A stretch of DNA of 64,000 nt from Limnephilus marmoratus. Lineage: Eukaryota > Arthropoda > Insecta > Trichoptera > Limnephilidae. Position numbers and translations under genes: made by a program. Positions 53,847 to 64,000 of this stretch are shown here, piece after piece. The stretch is from assembly GCA_917880885.1 (NCBI GenBank), contig OU862906.1, positions 60,554,665 to 60,618,664 of the forward strand, given 5' to 3'. Position 1 is the stretch's first letter. Each line of letters opens with the position of its first letter. The notes beneath the pieces are model-generated. The model saw only the letters and a program-made list of their open reading frames with translations, was not told the DNA's origin and searched no databases.

Positions 53847-55715
53847 TTTTTTTTTTTACATTAGCTCCACACAGGAGACTCTGAGGCCAATAATTTCCCT
53901 CAGGGCCTATGTCATCTTAGGAGATGCTGTGAGGAGTGTTCTTTTAAGGAAAGGAAGGAGAGGAAGTTCTGGGAAGGAAAAAGGTACGAGGGATGGGCAG
54001 GGCCGTAGCTAGGGGGGGGGGGGGGGCATTAGGGGGCAATGCCCTACCTTAAAATACCTGTGCCCTACCTTAAGAAATACCATCGACTATGATAATATAC
54101 TAGTAAACTGTTTGTTCATTGTTTGACATTGAAAAAAAAAACTTCCTATTTTACGGGCCTACCCGCCATAACACAGGGTCATCCCTAGCATGGAGGGTGA
54201 AATATCACAAAAAACTATATGTACTCTCGATAACTCATGTATTAAATAAATAAATAAATAAATATTAGGGTAGCGTAGCGACATCTAACTAAACAGCTTC
54301 GAATTAACCAAAGAATAATATTATATCAATTCTTTATTCTGCCCATAGATGGAATTGAAGTAAGTGGTGAAAGGCTGTGTGCGTATTGCAATCACTGCTT
54401 AGGGGGAATTCCCAAACAGTTTGGGGATGTTATTCAACGGTTGAGTCATAAATAAACCAATCCCTAGATCGATATCTTCGGGCCTTCTCCATACTAAACG
54501 GTTTGTCATCGGATCAAGCACTTACATACTGCTCGCTAACAACGTATGAAGGGACAAAAGGGGTCTAGATTTAGTTAATTATAATTGGAGGGTCGTTCTA
54601 TAAAAAATAAGAGTCCTTGTTACATAGTAACCTTCTCTTACTTACACCGGGCGGTTATGTGGTGGATAACCTCCAATTCACTTCGAATAAGAGAACGTTT
54701 TCCTTCAAAATATGTCAGCAGATGAATCCGAAACTGGAAATTTACATTCTGATCACAAAACTGGTTTTAAATTAAGGGTGAATCTGCTTGCGTGTCCACA
54801 GATTTAATTAGTATTACTCTCATACAATGCGTAGTACGGTTTTCCTACGAATTACGAATTTCGTGGAATGGTTTGAAATAAAAATTTTAACTCCACTCGA
54901 AATATTTGAACGGTTTTCTTCGAAATGTGTAAGCAGATTAATCCGCTGCTGGAATTTTGACAGATCATTCGGTACATGAAACTGGTTTTAACCCAGGATT
55001 TAATCTGCTAAGTCCTCAGCTTAAGCTCAGATACTACACCCAGAACAAGAAAATGGTTTTCCTCTTACTTTTGTTCTTAGAACACAAGGATGGTTTGATG
55101 ATCCATTGGATTTGACGATCCATGAAACGATCTTTCTTAGAATTGTCGCGCATCGCCCACGGACCTCTCTCAATCATTCTCACCGAATATTAGTCATAAA
55201 AAATTCAAGCGCAAAACAAAATTCGACCCGGACGGTGTTGCCAGACGCTGCAGTTATCAAGATGACATTATTATAATTCATTTGAAGAAAGTGGATTCCC
55301 CAGGTTTGTCACAGAATAAGTAATGAAAAATTCCGTTCCCATTTCAATCGGTCTGAAATTTGCCGCCCGGAGCACACCCCCCCCCCCCCTACGGCCCTGG
55401 GGGTGGGTAAGAAACTGCGGGTCAGTGAGTCCAGAAGTGACGGACGTATGAATCCATCCTGTAGTGCAAAGCGATGAATCGATAGATTCTGGCCTGGAGA
55501 GGATAAAAGACCTCCCTCAACCAGTCTCTCTCGATCCTGTCCACCACGCAGCAGGTGAGCAGAAACATCGGCCGCAAAGACCTGGACAAACCTCACCCGC
55601 ATGAACCCGGGCACCCCTGCTAAGTCACCAAACGTAGCGAACCACTTGGGGTGACCTATAGCAGAGGTTAAAGAGGTTCTCGGGACGGCGGTACCCATTC
55701 CCGCCTCCCAAATTT
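53847..55715 (+). repeat. dispersed repeat family A, copy 3 (interrupted)
   Basis: The left part 53847-53997 has CTCCACACAGGAGACTCTGA and CTCAGGGCCTATGTCATC. The right part 55408-55715 has GACGGACGTATGAATCCATC, CGCAAAGACCTGGACAAACC and TCACCAAACGTAGCGAACC. They are separated by the hAT at 53998-55399. This is the fullest copy in the window, about 460 bp without the insertion. Confidence 0.65.
53998..55399. mobile_element. non-autonomous hAT element inside repeat A
   Basis: Ends CAGGGCCGTAGCTAGGGGG and the inverse of CAGGGCCGTAGGGGGGG, with flanking octamers GGGATGGG and GGGGTGGG (seven of eight identical). Near the left end GGGGGCAATGCCC is present. Internally it has segments TGTCAGCAGATGAATCCGAA ACTGG, AAAACTGGTTTTAAATTA and TTTTCTTCGAAATGTGTAAG that match the internal repeats of 46233-48134. 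The poly-G and poly-C runs near both ends make exact boundaries safe only to a few bases. There is no transposase. Confidence 0.82.
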
Positions 55716-55794
55716 ATGGGAATAACCTTCAAAGTCATAAAAATAGAGTTGTCCTTATAAAAAATTGAACATCTTTTTGAATTTTCATTTTTCT

Positions 55795-56260
55795 TGAAGG
55801 AATTAATGCAAATCTTGGAAGTGGAAATTAACCCGTTTCCCAATATTGGATCGAGCTGAAACTTGTTAGGTAGACTGGTTGTCAATGACAATACAATCGA
55901 CCAACTTTTGAACCAATCAACCCAAGAGATGGCCTGAAAATTGTAAACAGATGTATTATAGTAAAAAAAAACCAACCCGTAATAAAAACTAACTTTTTTT
56001 CACTTAATTTTTATCTATTTTCAATTTTTGACCTAGTTACGACATTTCTTGGGCCGGCTAGTAGCCAATTTCAGAGAAATGTGCATGTGTGTATGCGTGA
56101 GTAGGTACTACCAAAAGTTGAAAGAATGCATTGTCATCAACAATGAGTCTAACTGGCGAGTTTCAATTCGATCGGATGTAAGGAAATGGGTTGATTTCCA
56201 TTTCCAAAATTTGCATTTATTCAAGAAAACGACATCGAAATTGAAATACGAGTACGTAGC
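55795..56260. repeat. dispersed repeat family B, inverted pair
   Basis: 55795-55935 is in the same orientation as the 18005 copy (AATGCAAATCTTGGAAGTGG, GATCGAGCTGAAACTTG). 56030-56260 is inverted (CCAATTTCAGAGAAATGTG, CCAAAAGTTGAAAGAATG, TTGATTTCCATTTCCAAAAT). The pair forms a potential stem with about 100 nt between the arms. No gene is present. Confidence 0.6.
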
Positions 56261-56420
56261 TGTATTTAAAATCGGGTTAATGCAGACGATTTCTAATTGT
56301 AAAGCTCTTGGTTGTTGCTTAGAGCCTGTGTACCTACTGTTAAAGTACATATGTCATCACTATCATGGAATTAGGAACGACCGATTAGTAGATGAAAAGT
56401 TTGAAGCGTTGAGTTCCCAC

Positions 56421-57166
56421 CGGGGAATGCAATCCCGATCTCGCGGGATCTCGATCTCGCGAGATCTTGTGACATTTTTCGGGATCAATCCCGAAGCATA
56501 ATATGACGAGATCCCGTTCGAGATCGACGGGATTGGGCGGCAGCAGTCAGCGACGCTACACACGTCCACTTGGGGCGCGAGTGGTGCGCTGACTGACTGA
56601 CGGTCGGGCGGGAGTGTCGATTGAAGAAAGATGACTTGCCTCTTTCTATGACTAATACGTCTCAAACTAATACGTCACTTCAAGAAGAATTAGAAGAAAC
56701 TCTGAGAATATCTAAAAGTCCCTTTTCGCGTGTATCCACGAGTTTAGATAAATTAGAGTCAGTCATAAAAAAAGAAATGGATCTATTTGAGTGTGGAGGA
56801 ACAAGGGGGAGACTTTCGCAGTTTGCATATAATTGCTTAGTCATGCTGCTGCCAAACAGTGTTGAGTCGGAGAGGGCATTTTCAGCAGCTGGGTACATTG
56901 CAACGGAAATTAGATGCCGTTTAGCAGATAGCACCCTTAATAACGCTTTGTTTTTTAAGAAGTTACTTTCAAAATCACCTGTAATTTCCTTTACTTTCTA
57001 ATCTCCTTAAGCTATATTTTTCTTTTGATTATTTTAATTTAAAAAAAAAGTTAATTATTTAGTAACTAATATTAAAGAATAAGGTTTTTGTTTTCTTTCA
57101 AATAATATTTTCTTTCAATTAACGAGATCTCGAATTTGCGAGCTCGAGTCGAGATTGCATTCCCTA
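56421..57166. mobile_element. hAT element, GAATGCAATC family, copy 1
   Basis: Ends CGGGGAATGCAATCCCGATC and the inverse of TAGGGAATGCAATCTCG, flanked by a perfect 8-bp duplication GTTCCCAC (56413-56420 and 57167-57174). The left subterminal region holds repeated GATCTCGCGAGATC and GGGATC palindromes; the right end has AGATCTCG and GAGCTCGAG. A transposase C-terminus is retained. Confidence 0.9.
56621..57001 (+). pseudogene. hAT transposase C-terminal dimerisation fragment
   Basis: 126 codons. Residues 85-120 read LLPNSVESERAFSAAGYIAT, EIRCRLADSTLNNALFFKKL, the hAT C-terminal dimerisation domain (SxxSERxFSxAG...R..L...N...). The first two-thirds of the enzyme, with its catalytic residues, is absent. 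The frame is open but cannot form a transposase. Expression as a small protein is not supported by anything seen here. Confidence 0.88.
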
Positions 57167-57174
57167 GTTCCCAC

Positions 57175-58312
57175 TCAGGTCTAATGGGTCGGGTTCAATT
57201 ATGTGCTTGCCATCATTGCGCGAACAACGATTTTAGCATAGAATGATGGTGGCAGGAGTAATTCAAATATTGTCAGGTTATTCGTGAAACTAGGTAGTAA
57301 GATAGTGAGGGAGGTGAAAGAAAAAAGAAAGTATGGATATTTAGATTTGTTTTTTTTTTTTAAATTTAATTTCAGATCATTCTTTTAACCCCTCAGGCTA
57401 ATTTGTTCGCTTTTTGGAACAACTCATTAGAAATCGTTGTGTCTCACTTACTAGCATAGTAAGAAATGTGATCTAAACGGTTTTGGAAAGAGAAAACACC
57501 ACGCTAAATATTCAAATCAAAAAGTTAACCACAAAAGAATTAAAACGAACACCTCAGTCAACGACCGCAGTTTGAAAAAAAATTATGAAACTCTGTGGGG
57601 TTTTTTATTACTTTTACATGCAAAACGACAAAAAATGAGTTGACGATAACGTTTATAATACATTTGTCTTGTAAAATACGAACGAGTTTTTTTTTCGTTA
57701 CCAGTAATTTTAGTTACTTATAAAAAACTTGAGGTGAGACTAAAAAAAAAAAAAAAAATATGCATTAAAAAAATGTAAATTTAAAAAATTAAATGATTAT
57801 TTCTAATTATAAAATATGAAAGCGTATTTCTTCACCTTTCAAAAACGGTTTTTTTAGTTTTTGGATACGTTCACAAATATTCAATTTATTTTAATTTTAA
57901 TGCACACCGAAAATATTCTGCCCCTCTGACAGAATATGAGTGAGTCCTTAGGGGTTAACATGGGGAAAGGCATTTAGAGAATAGTTTTGACTCCAAAGGT
58001 GATCTTCCCACCAGGTCGTTACGGTGAGTATTTCTGGATAACATGTTAAATAATATCTTTAGTACTTGAGATGAAACATTAATACCTACGCACAGAAAAT
58101 GATTTTTTTTAATCAATTTTTTGCTAAACAATATTAGCGTCTTTGAGACAATGAATATGTGACCCAGAAGCGAATATAGGTTTATTGCATCAATAAGTTG
58201 ACCACAAGCAGTTTCTTTTATCAAAAGAAGAAAACCGCAGGAAGTTTTAATGTTAAACTATTAAAATACTCAATATATAAAACTTCTAAGTACCATGGTT
58301 GTAAAAATAGAA
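57175..58312. other. intron, nothing recognised
   Basis: AT-rich with T and A runs. No coding motif or repeat was identified. Confidence 0.45.
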
Positions 58313-58574
58313 TCTTACTTCTTACTAATATTATAAACGCGAAAGTTTGTATGAATGTATGTGTGTTTGTTACTCTTTTACTCAAAAATTACTGAATGGA
58401 TTTTAATGAAACTTTACAATAATATAGTTCATGTATCGGAATAACATATAGGCTATAATTTATAAAGCTCTAGGAAGGGGACGCGAGAGGGGACGGCGAC
58501 GCGACGCACGTGATTCAGGGAAAAACATTGTTTTTTTTAATACAGCATTGCAACGCGTGCCGGGAACCAGCTAG
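58313..58574 (+). mobile_element. Helitron-like non-autonomous element
   Basis: Begins TCTTACTTCTTACTAATATT ATAAACGCG between a host A and the element, and ends CGTGCCGGGAACCAGCTAG followed by host T. TC...CTAG between A and T is the Helitron signature. The 5' phrase (TTACTAATATTATAAACGCG followed by AAAGTTTGT) is one I recall from multi-copy Lep1-type elements of Lepidoptera and other insects. A GC-rich stretch at 58472-58510 precedes the 3' end. Confidence 0.7.
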
Positions 58575-58707
58575 TAAAGAATAAAACAAGAAGTGCCTTG
58601 TTGTGGGCGTGTTTCGTGATCCATTATGGGCATAATTTGCCCTGCATTAATGAAATTGATTTCATTTCAATATCTAATAGTTACTAAAAATATTTTTCAG
58701 TGCCACA

Positions 58708-59653
58708 TAGGGAATGCAATCTCGTTCTCGCGAGATCTCGGTGTTTTTCGGCGAGATTGATCTCGGACGAAAAAAGGGCGAGATCTCGCGAGTTTAACGA
58801 GATTGCACTCGAGCATAAAAACGTCTTATTCGAAGCGCAGACTGACACGGACGGAGTTGCAATCTGTCGGTTTCGTTCGGTGCGCGTGAGGCGGCGGCCT
58901 GAGGTAGCCTGAGATCTGTGGTTTAAACTAGCGTTGAATAAACGTGGTTTAAACTAGCTCGAAAGGGCCTTCTCAACGGTCTATCTGGCCAACAAAATAA
59001 GAAGCCATTTAGCAGACGATTCTTTGGACATTTTGTGCTTCTTAAGGAGCTATTTTCAAAATAATTCGTATTAATGGCTTGTGATTTTAACTGAACAAAT
59101 CTTTCATTTGATTGATAGATATATTTTGTTAATTAATCTGTTATATCTAATAGATCTACTGAGTAGATATAGTTTTATTTAATTGATAATAATATCTCAG
59201 TTTAATAGTTAACTCAACTTAGAAAATAAGTTTAATGTTTTTTTTTGACTTCTCGTTGTTTTCTTTGTTATAAAATAACTGTTTTATTACTAAAATATTA
59301 TTGTTTGATATTAGAAGAGAAGCTGGTTGTTTCTTTCATTTGTTATTTGATAGATACGTACGTCAAAGTTTACTACTTAGAAGTTTATTAAAAAATTATA
59401 GACAAATACGTCAAACAATGTTTGATGCAAAAAAGTCTATCGAAAAATTCGTGAAAGTAAATGTTTATCTTATAATATTATACTTATTTATTATTTTTTC
59501 CTAATTTATTCAAATATTTTGATTATTTGCAAAAAAACATACAAAACTGCTAATCTCGCGAGATCTCGAAATTGGCGAGATCTCGCAGTATTGTTATTCA
59601 TACTCTCGCGGGATCTCGCTTGAGCCCCAATCTCGCGAGATTTGCATTCCCTA
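58708..59653. mobile_element. hAT element, GAATGCAATC family, copy 2
   Basis: Ends TAGGGAATGCAATCTCG and its inverse, flanked by a perfect 8-bp duplication GTGCCACA (58700-58707 and 59654-59661). Both subterminal regions are dense in CTCGCGAGATCTCG palindromes. It retains a hAT dimerisation fragment at ~58955-59065. It is a relative of 56421-57166 in ends and structure. Confidence 0.9.
58955..59065 (+). pseudogene. hAT dimerisation remnant
   Basis: The forward frame reads LERAFSTVYLANKIRSHLAD, DSLDILCFLRSYFQNNS then stop. It matches SERAFSAAGYIATEIRCRLA of the 56.6-kb copy. No upstream transposase is left. Confidence 0.8.
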
Positions 59654-59669
59654 GTGCCACAATGATGTC

Positions 59670-60454
59670 AAAAAATTTCGTTTATAAACGCCCTCATCCC
59701 ACGCTTAGGTAACCGATATGCAGAAGAAGTAGATATTTTTAATAGCAACTAAAGAACATACAATTTTGTTACCTAATTTGAATTATATTAGTAGATATGC
59801 TTACAACGTAAAATAGTTTTTTTAAATTTTTTATTTAAAGGCATTTGTAGTTTGTACCAGAAATATAAATTAACTTGAGGATTAAAAATTGCTTGTAAAA
59901 TAAAGAATGTAGGTACTAATCCATGTAAAAATAATGGGAAAAAATAAATTTAAAAAAATACATAACCTTTTTCTATAACCTTTTCCGTCCAGGACTTGAA
60001 TAAGGAAGTTTAGAAAGTTAGGTCGTCAGTATAGAAAATATTTAGAAAAATAATGCTAATAAAAAAATCAGAGTGTACAATTCACACGTGGTAGAAGTGA
60101 AACCTTCAGAAAACTAAAGTTGACAAGAGTGGGGAGGCTACAAAGCACCACATAAAGAGGAGACCGATGGGCAAATAAGCACCGCACAAAGAGGAGACCG
60201 ATTACACGATTTCATTTTCTCGCAGGCTACATTCTAAAGATGAATGTGTTTGTCTCTTTTTAGTGTCGCTATTTTTCGTTGTACCTATCGAGTTGCATAT
60301 TACAACGGTGCTAAAGAAGTTTTCACTTCAAAAATGTTACTCAAAAAAGGGTTAAAAATACGATTAATAATAAAAATATGATAAATACAATTTTATTTTC
60401 CATTTACTGGTGAAACTAAATGGATCCATGGGAAAAAATAATCTGATAATATTA
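59670..60454. other. intron, nothing recognised
   Basis: Only a short direct duplication (AAAGAGGAGACCGAT at about 60155 and 60196) was noted. Confidence 0.45.
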
Positions 60455-61149
60455 TAGTCCAGTCAGTGGGAGATAAAAAAGGCCTTTAGCTTGCAAAAGG
60501 TCAAGTAGTAGCGATTTTGGTATATATGTTGTTTAGATTGGGACTCTAAAGAAAAAAAAGTTTTCGACCTTGGGGGGGGGGGGTCGAGCTCGAGCCGCCA
60601 TCTTGGATTGAAGGTGACAAAATTTTGTTTTTTCAAAATAATTCCTCAACAGTTGATTTTACAACAAAAGTGTCTGTGGCAAATTTGAAGAAGACTAAAT
60701 AACGTGCATTTTTTATTTAAAGTTTTTTTTATAAATCTAATATATAATGACCTACAACGGTAGAAAGAGGAAAATTTTGACAAAAAATCGTAAAAATCAA
60801 GTTATCTTGATACATTTAGTAAGAATATATTACACAATATCATTTTAACGTTTTTCCACAACACAATATAATTGTACAGCGAAATCTATTTCAAATTACA
60901 GTTATTTTTCGTGTTACATAGAGGAGAGAAAGAGACGGCAAGATACCGCAGTCCTGACTGCAGCATTGCCACCTTAGCGCCTTTATTGCTACAGGCTAGG
61001 CTAGGATCCCACTATGACAAACCCGACGTCATCGAGTGCATGAATGAAACTACTTTGTAGTGATAATGAACGTTTAGTAAGCCTGAAAAAAACCTGGTCT
61101 GCCAGTGCGTCTTCATAGAGTACACGAATGAAAACAACATGATGCAAAC

Positions 61150-61460
61150 CAGAATACATAGCAGATGCAGGAACACGCTTTCTTGTTGCTTTGTACGGGG
61201 GTGACATGGATGAGGAAACCTTGGAAGAAGTCCGCTACCAACGTTTCGCAAAGTCAACAACAAAAAGCAAAATCAATCTTGCCCCTTTGCCACCAACGAA
61301 TGGCGCTGCACGATACCATGCATTTAGGACATACCATCAAGTCAAAAGTGGTATGAAATCCAAAAAAATCCAGAAAACTGGGACCGGAAACGTGGCACCT
61401 GAAGCTTGTTCCAGTAAGAATGACAAAGAAACCAGCACCCGAGACTTTATTAAAATTTAT
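61150..61460 (+). pseudogene. fragment of a multi-copy transposon-associated ORF
   Basis: The forward frames give GTRFLVALYGGDMDEETLEE, VRYQRFAKSTTKSKINLAPL and PPTNGAARYHAFRTYHQV. After a shift they give NPENWDRK and LVPVRMTKKPAPETLLKFIS followed by CN. I recall this block order (PLPPTxxAAxYHxxRxYxQV...PxxW.WK....PxxMxxxPAPExLLxFIxCxC) from multi-copy insect proteins that end in a Cys-rich domain. The Cys-rich end is missing here. The function is unknown, and the call rests on memory of the pattern. Confidence 0.5.
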
Positions 61461-61699
61461 TTCTTGCAATTGAATATGAAGAGATATTGTCAATGGAAGC
61501 GCAGCATCTCAGTATCACAGGCAACGAGTTAGATCATGACATTGATGATGAAGACTATTATTAAGATGTCAATGCCAACCAACCGGGATCAACAAAAAAA
61601 TATTATTACGCAATAGCGAATATTTAACATAATTATGAAAACTAGTCGAACTCTGTGTGGCTCAAGCGCCATTTCGAAATCTACATCACTGGAAAATCT

Positions 61700-62470
61700 G
61701 TGGAATAGACCTACTGACCTTAACATTGTCGGAAGATCCCCACAGGCTGTAAGAGAGGTTTTTGGAGACTCGGCAAGAGAGGTGGGTTTCAATGAGAATA
61801 AAACTAAAATCATGATGCAAACCAGAACCCCACATCACAGAATAAAAGATAAAGTGAAATTTAAAGACACTTATAATTTCGAAGTGGTCGAAGAGTTTAA
61901 ATACCTGGGCTCCATTGTAATGCAGGTCAACGAAAACCCAGTAGAAGTAAGAAAGCGCATCACAGCCGCTAACAGCACTTACTTCGCGTTGTTGCCAGTG
62001 TTCGAATTCCGAAACATCCATAGGAAACTCCTGTATAAAACAATTATTAGAACGGTCTTGGTCTATGGATGTAAGGCGGGAACAGCTGGACACCTTCTAA
62101 AGAAAAGTACTTCGAAGAATCTTAGGAGCGGTGCGAGAAGGAGAGGCACAGAGAATCCGCCACAATAAAGTTCTATGATATTTACCAAGCCCCCAGACTC
62201 TCTATCCATCTAAAGCTCCAAAGACTAAGATTGACCGGACATGTGCATCGAATGTCAAGCACACGAGTATCGAAGAAGGTTCTAACAGGACACCCAGGAG
62301 GTAAACAAAAGGCGGGCAGACCTAAGCTGAGACGGAAGGATGATGTCAGGAAGGGTGCAAGAGGACTATCCATGTCACAGATTGGGAGGTGGAGGCTTAT
62401 GTTGAAGGAGGCCAAGGCTCGAAATGGGTTGTAGTGCCATTGAAGAGGAAGAAGACCTACTTAGGATACC
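61700..62470 (+). pseudogene. LINE ORF2 C-terminal fragment
   Basis: The forward frame has GFNENKTKIMMQTRTPHH, NFEVVEEFKYLGSIVMQVNE and LLYKTIIRTVLVYGCKAGTA. After shifts it has LRRILGAVREGEAQRIR and VHRMSSTRVSKKVL. FKYLGS...LVYG is the tail pattern seen in the RTE-like LINE at 49.1-49.7 kb, but this is a different, more decayed family. It is carried inside the 60455-62874 element. Confidence 0.7.
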
Positions 62471-62889
62471 ACAATAAAAAATGCGCCATTTTCTCTACCT
62501 CGTGGTGGTGTGAAATGAGTTTACAAAATTATTTTAATTACTCGTATGTAATAAAAATAAAAAAAAATGGGAATTTCACCACGTTTTAGAAAAATATTCA
62601 CATTTCCGCCACTATAACTCATTACCTATTAGACTTACAAATAAAATTTTGGAACAATAAAATATTAGAAATTTGGTTGTAAAATCAACTATTGCACAAT
62701 TATTTGAAAAAAAAAAAACAAATTTTGGCACCTTCAATCCAAGATGGCGGCTCGAGCTCGACATCCCCAAGGTCGAATACTTTTTTTTTCTTTAGAGTCC
62801 CAATCTAAACAACATATATCAAAATCGCTACTACATGACCTTTTGCAGGGTAAAACTCCCCACTGACTGGACTATTACCGTGATTAAAA

Positions 62890-63530
62890 AGTTTTAGGAC
62901 TTTATCCATAAAATCGAAAACACAAATCGATATGGTTCCCTTCAAAGTACTACCCATCGACTGCAAAGCGCTTACACTTGCGCTTGCAGTCGATGGGTAG
63001 TACCTCGAAACACCGCCCCTCATCAATTTTCCGTAAGCCGTTTTCGGTTTTTTCATGACATCCTCTCGTTTTCTCATGACATCCTGCAATAATGCGTTCT
63101 TTTAAGTCGGTTGAACAGGAAAAAGTCGCAGGGAGCCAGATCAGGTGAATTCAAAGCTGCTGGATAGTATTCGTATTGTTTTTGACCAAAAAATCATCGG
63201 TAAGGATCGCATTGTGCGACGGTGCGTTATCGTGGTGCAAAATTGAAGCCATGTTTGAACACGCACAAAGGTATTAGAACTTTTACAAATGTCAAGCTAT
63301 AACGCTATAACACTGAAATTTGAAGGGAAGTGTTAATGACAGATGTGGTAACCTAACAAAAAAATAATTCCAACCGGGTGACTAACAGCGCCACATGGTA
63401 GCCGGTCCTTAAGAGCGTTTAACCAGCCAGCGGACGAAAATCCACATTTCGTCGAAAGTTGTTCTTCCGATCGTGCAGGGCGGTTACAATGAGAAAGAAT
63501 AATTATTCTCCGTACCAGCTGTTTAAAATT
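62890..63530 (-). pseudogene. mariner transposase remnant
   Basis: Minus-strand fragments in two frames: SILHHDNAPSHNAILTDDFL (second catalytic Asp region) and, after a shift, YYPAALNSPDLAPCDFFLFN (last Asp region). The spacing fits DD34D. They are followed by KTENGLRKIDEGRCFEVL. The end is interrupted by a perfect 23-nt-arm hairpin at 62949-63003 and a short duplication (CTCATGACATCCT). Terminal repeats were not found. Confidence 0.65.
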
Positions 63531-63539
63531 ATAACTCAA

Positions 63540-64000
63540 TATCGAATTTATTTCAATCCAAATTAGCTTTAATTTATACCTTCACCCAAAAATGCTGAAA
63601 GGCGTGATGATAAAACTATTAAAATAGTGTACTTTTTGTAGTCATTTTTTGATTATAAGTATTTATCATTTTTCAATAATGTCTAAATTTAATAAGAATG
63701 TCAAAAAAATCTTAAATATATTAGTTTGTAAGTGCGCAAATAAATACACAAATGCACCAATTTTCGTCAAGAAACACATGTACGTACATATTTTTTAATG
63801 ATTTTATTGAAACTAAAATTAAAATTCTAATACATACGTTTGCTAGATAATGTATTGATTTATTTTACTGCATGATTAAATTATTTGAAATGGGTGTGGT
63901 ATAATACAAAAACTTTTTTGAAAATTTAACAAATCTGCCAACGACCTATGGAATAACCTTATTATAATAAAAAATTTAAAAAATTCTCAAAATTTATTAC
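63540..64000. other. intron, nothing recognised
   Basis: AT-rich sequence to the window edge. The ABCG Walker A exon is expected further right. Nothing assignable is seen. Confidence 0.45.

Larger units (their letters stand above)
60455..62874. mobile_element. 2.4-kb terminal-inverted-repeat element, TTA target
   Basis: Arms of about 170 bp. The left begins TAGTCCAGTCAGTGGG and includes TTTAGATTGGGACTCTAAAG and GTCGAGCTCGAGCCGCCATC; the right is the near inverse. TTA flanks both ends (60452-60454 and 62875-62877), a 3-bp duplication as made by PIF/Harbinger elements. Inside are a fragment of a transposon-associated ORF (61150-61460) and a LINE ORF2 fragment (61700-62470), but no Harbinger nuclease. 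The classification is tentative. Confidence 0.7.

Noticed and set aside
56621..57001. Domesticated hAT-derived gene
   Set aside because: The frame lies wholly between hAT ends with a perfect target duplication, has only the dimerisation part, and has no sign of separate promoter or splicing. It is kept as a remnant.
60570..60581. Poly-G and poly-C runs (here, 48022-48038, 54007-54025, 55375-55389) as regulatory G-quadruplex sites
   Set aside because: They occur at or near transposon ends, and run length is unreliable in sequencing. There is no further structure to support a quadruplex role.

Overview
The window looks like insect nuclear DNA: low GC, one spliced gene with introns of up to 23 kb, and dense mixed-class transposons (jockey/CR1-like and RTE-like LINEs, several hAT elements, mariner, Helitron-like and foldback elements, short CCTAA/TTAGG runs). 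I cannot name the species. Hemiptera or Lepidoptera are guesses only.

Nearly the whole window is intron of a single gene on the minus strand. Eight exons (53511-53709, 30273-30418, 17480-17718, 8804-8926, 8361-8548, 8060-8228, 7782-7882, 3358-3513) join in frame with GT/AG sites. Together they encode about 440 residues of an ABCG half-transporter of the ABCG1/ABCG4 type. They cover the later part of the nucleotide-binding domain (signature, Walker B, D-loop, H-loop), a linker, and the first part of the membrane domain. The Walker A exon should lie to the right of the window and the last membrane exons to the left.

Layout from left to right. 1-9 kb: membrane-domain exons, an old LINE remnant and a hAT element with an 8-bp target duplication. 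9-17.4 kb: a nest. A LINE is split by an element with ~190-bp terminal repeats, which is split by a 6-kb decayed hAT, which holds a 3.4-kb palindromic array of nine near-identical 414-bp units. Each unit carries a tRNA-like gene. 17.5-31 kb: two ABCG exons, a perfect 78-bp palindrome, a 10-bp pyrimidine minisatellite, nested terminal-repeat elements, a deleted mariner, a 36-bp palindromic minisatellite and foldback elements. 31.6-40.2 kb: two head-to-tail LINE copies with overlapping ORF1 and ORF2, the first broken by a probable solo LTR. 40-53 kb: hAT, tRNA-derived SINE, an RTE-like LINE with an 18-bp target duplication, and a Helitron-like element. 53.5-64 kb: the NBD exon, three hAT elements, a Helitron-like element, a 2.4-kb terminal-repeat element and a mariner remnant.

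The feature most worth pursuing is the tRNA-like array at 10550-13977. Its units are almost identical although the surrounding hAT transposase is full of stops. It is inverted 6:3 about a centre near 12.92 kb, and one of the nine copies has anticodon AGC in place of GGC. No bacterial features, CRISPR arrays or intact transposases were seen.
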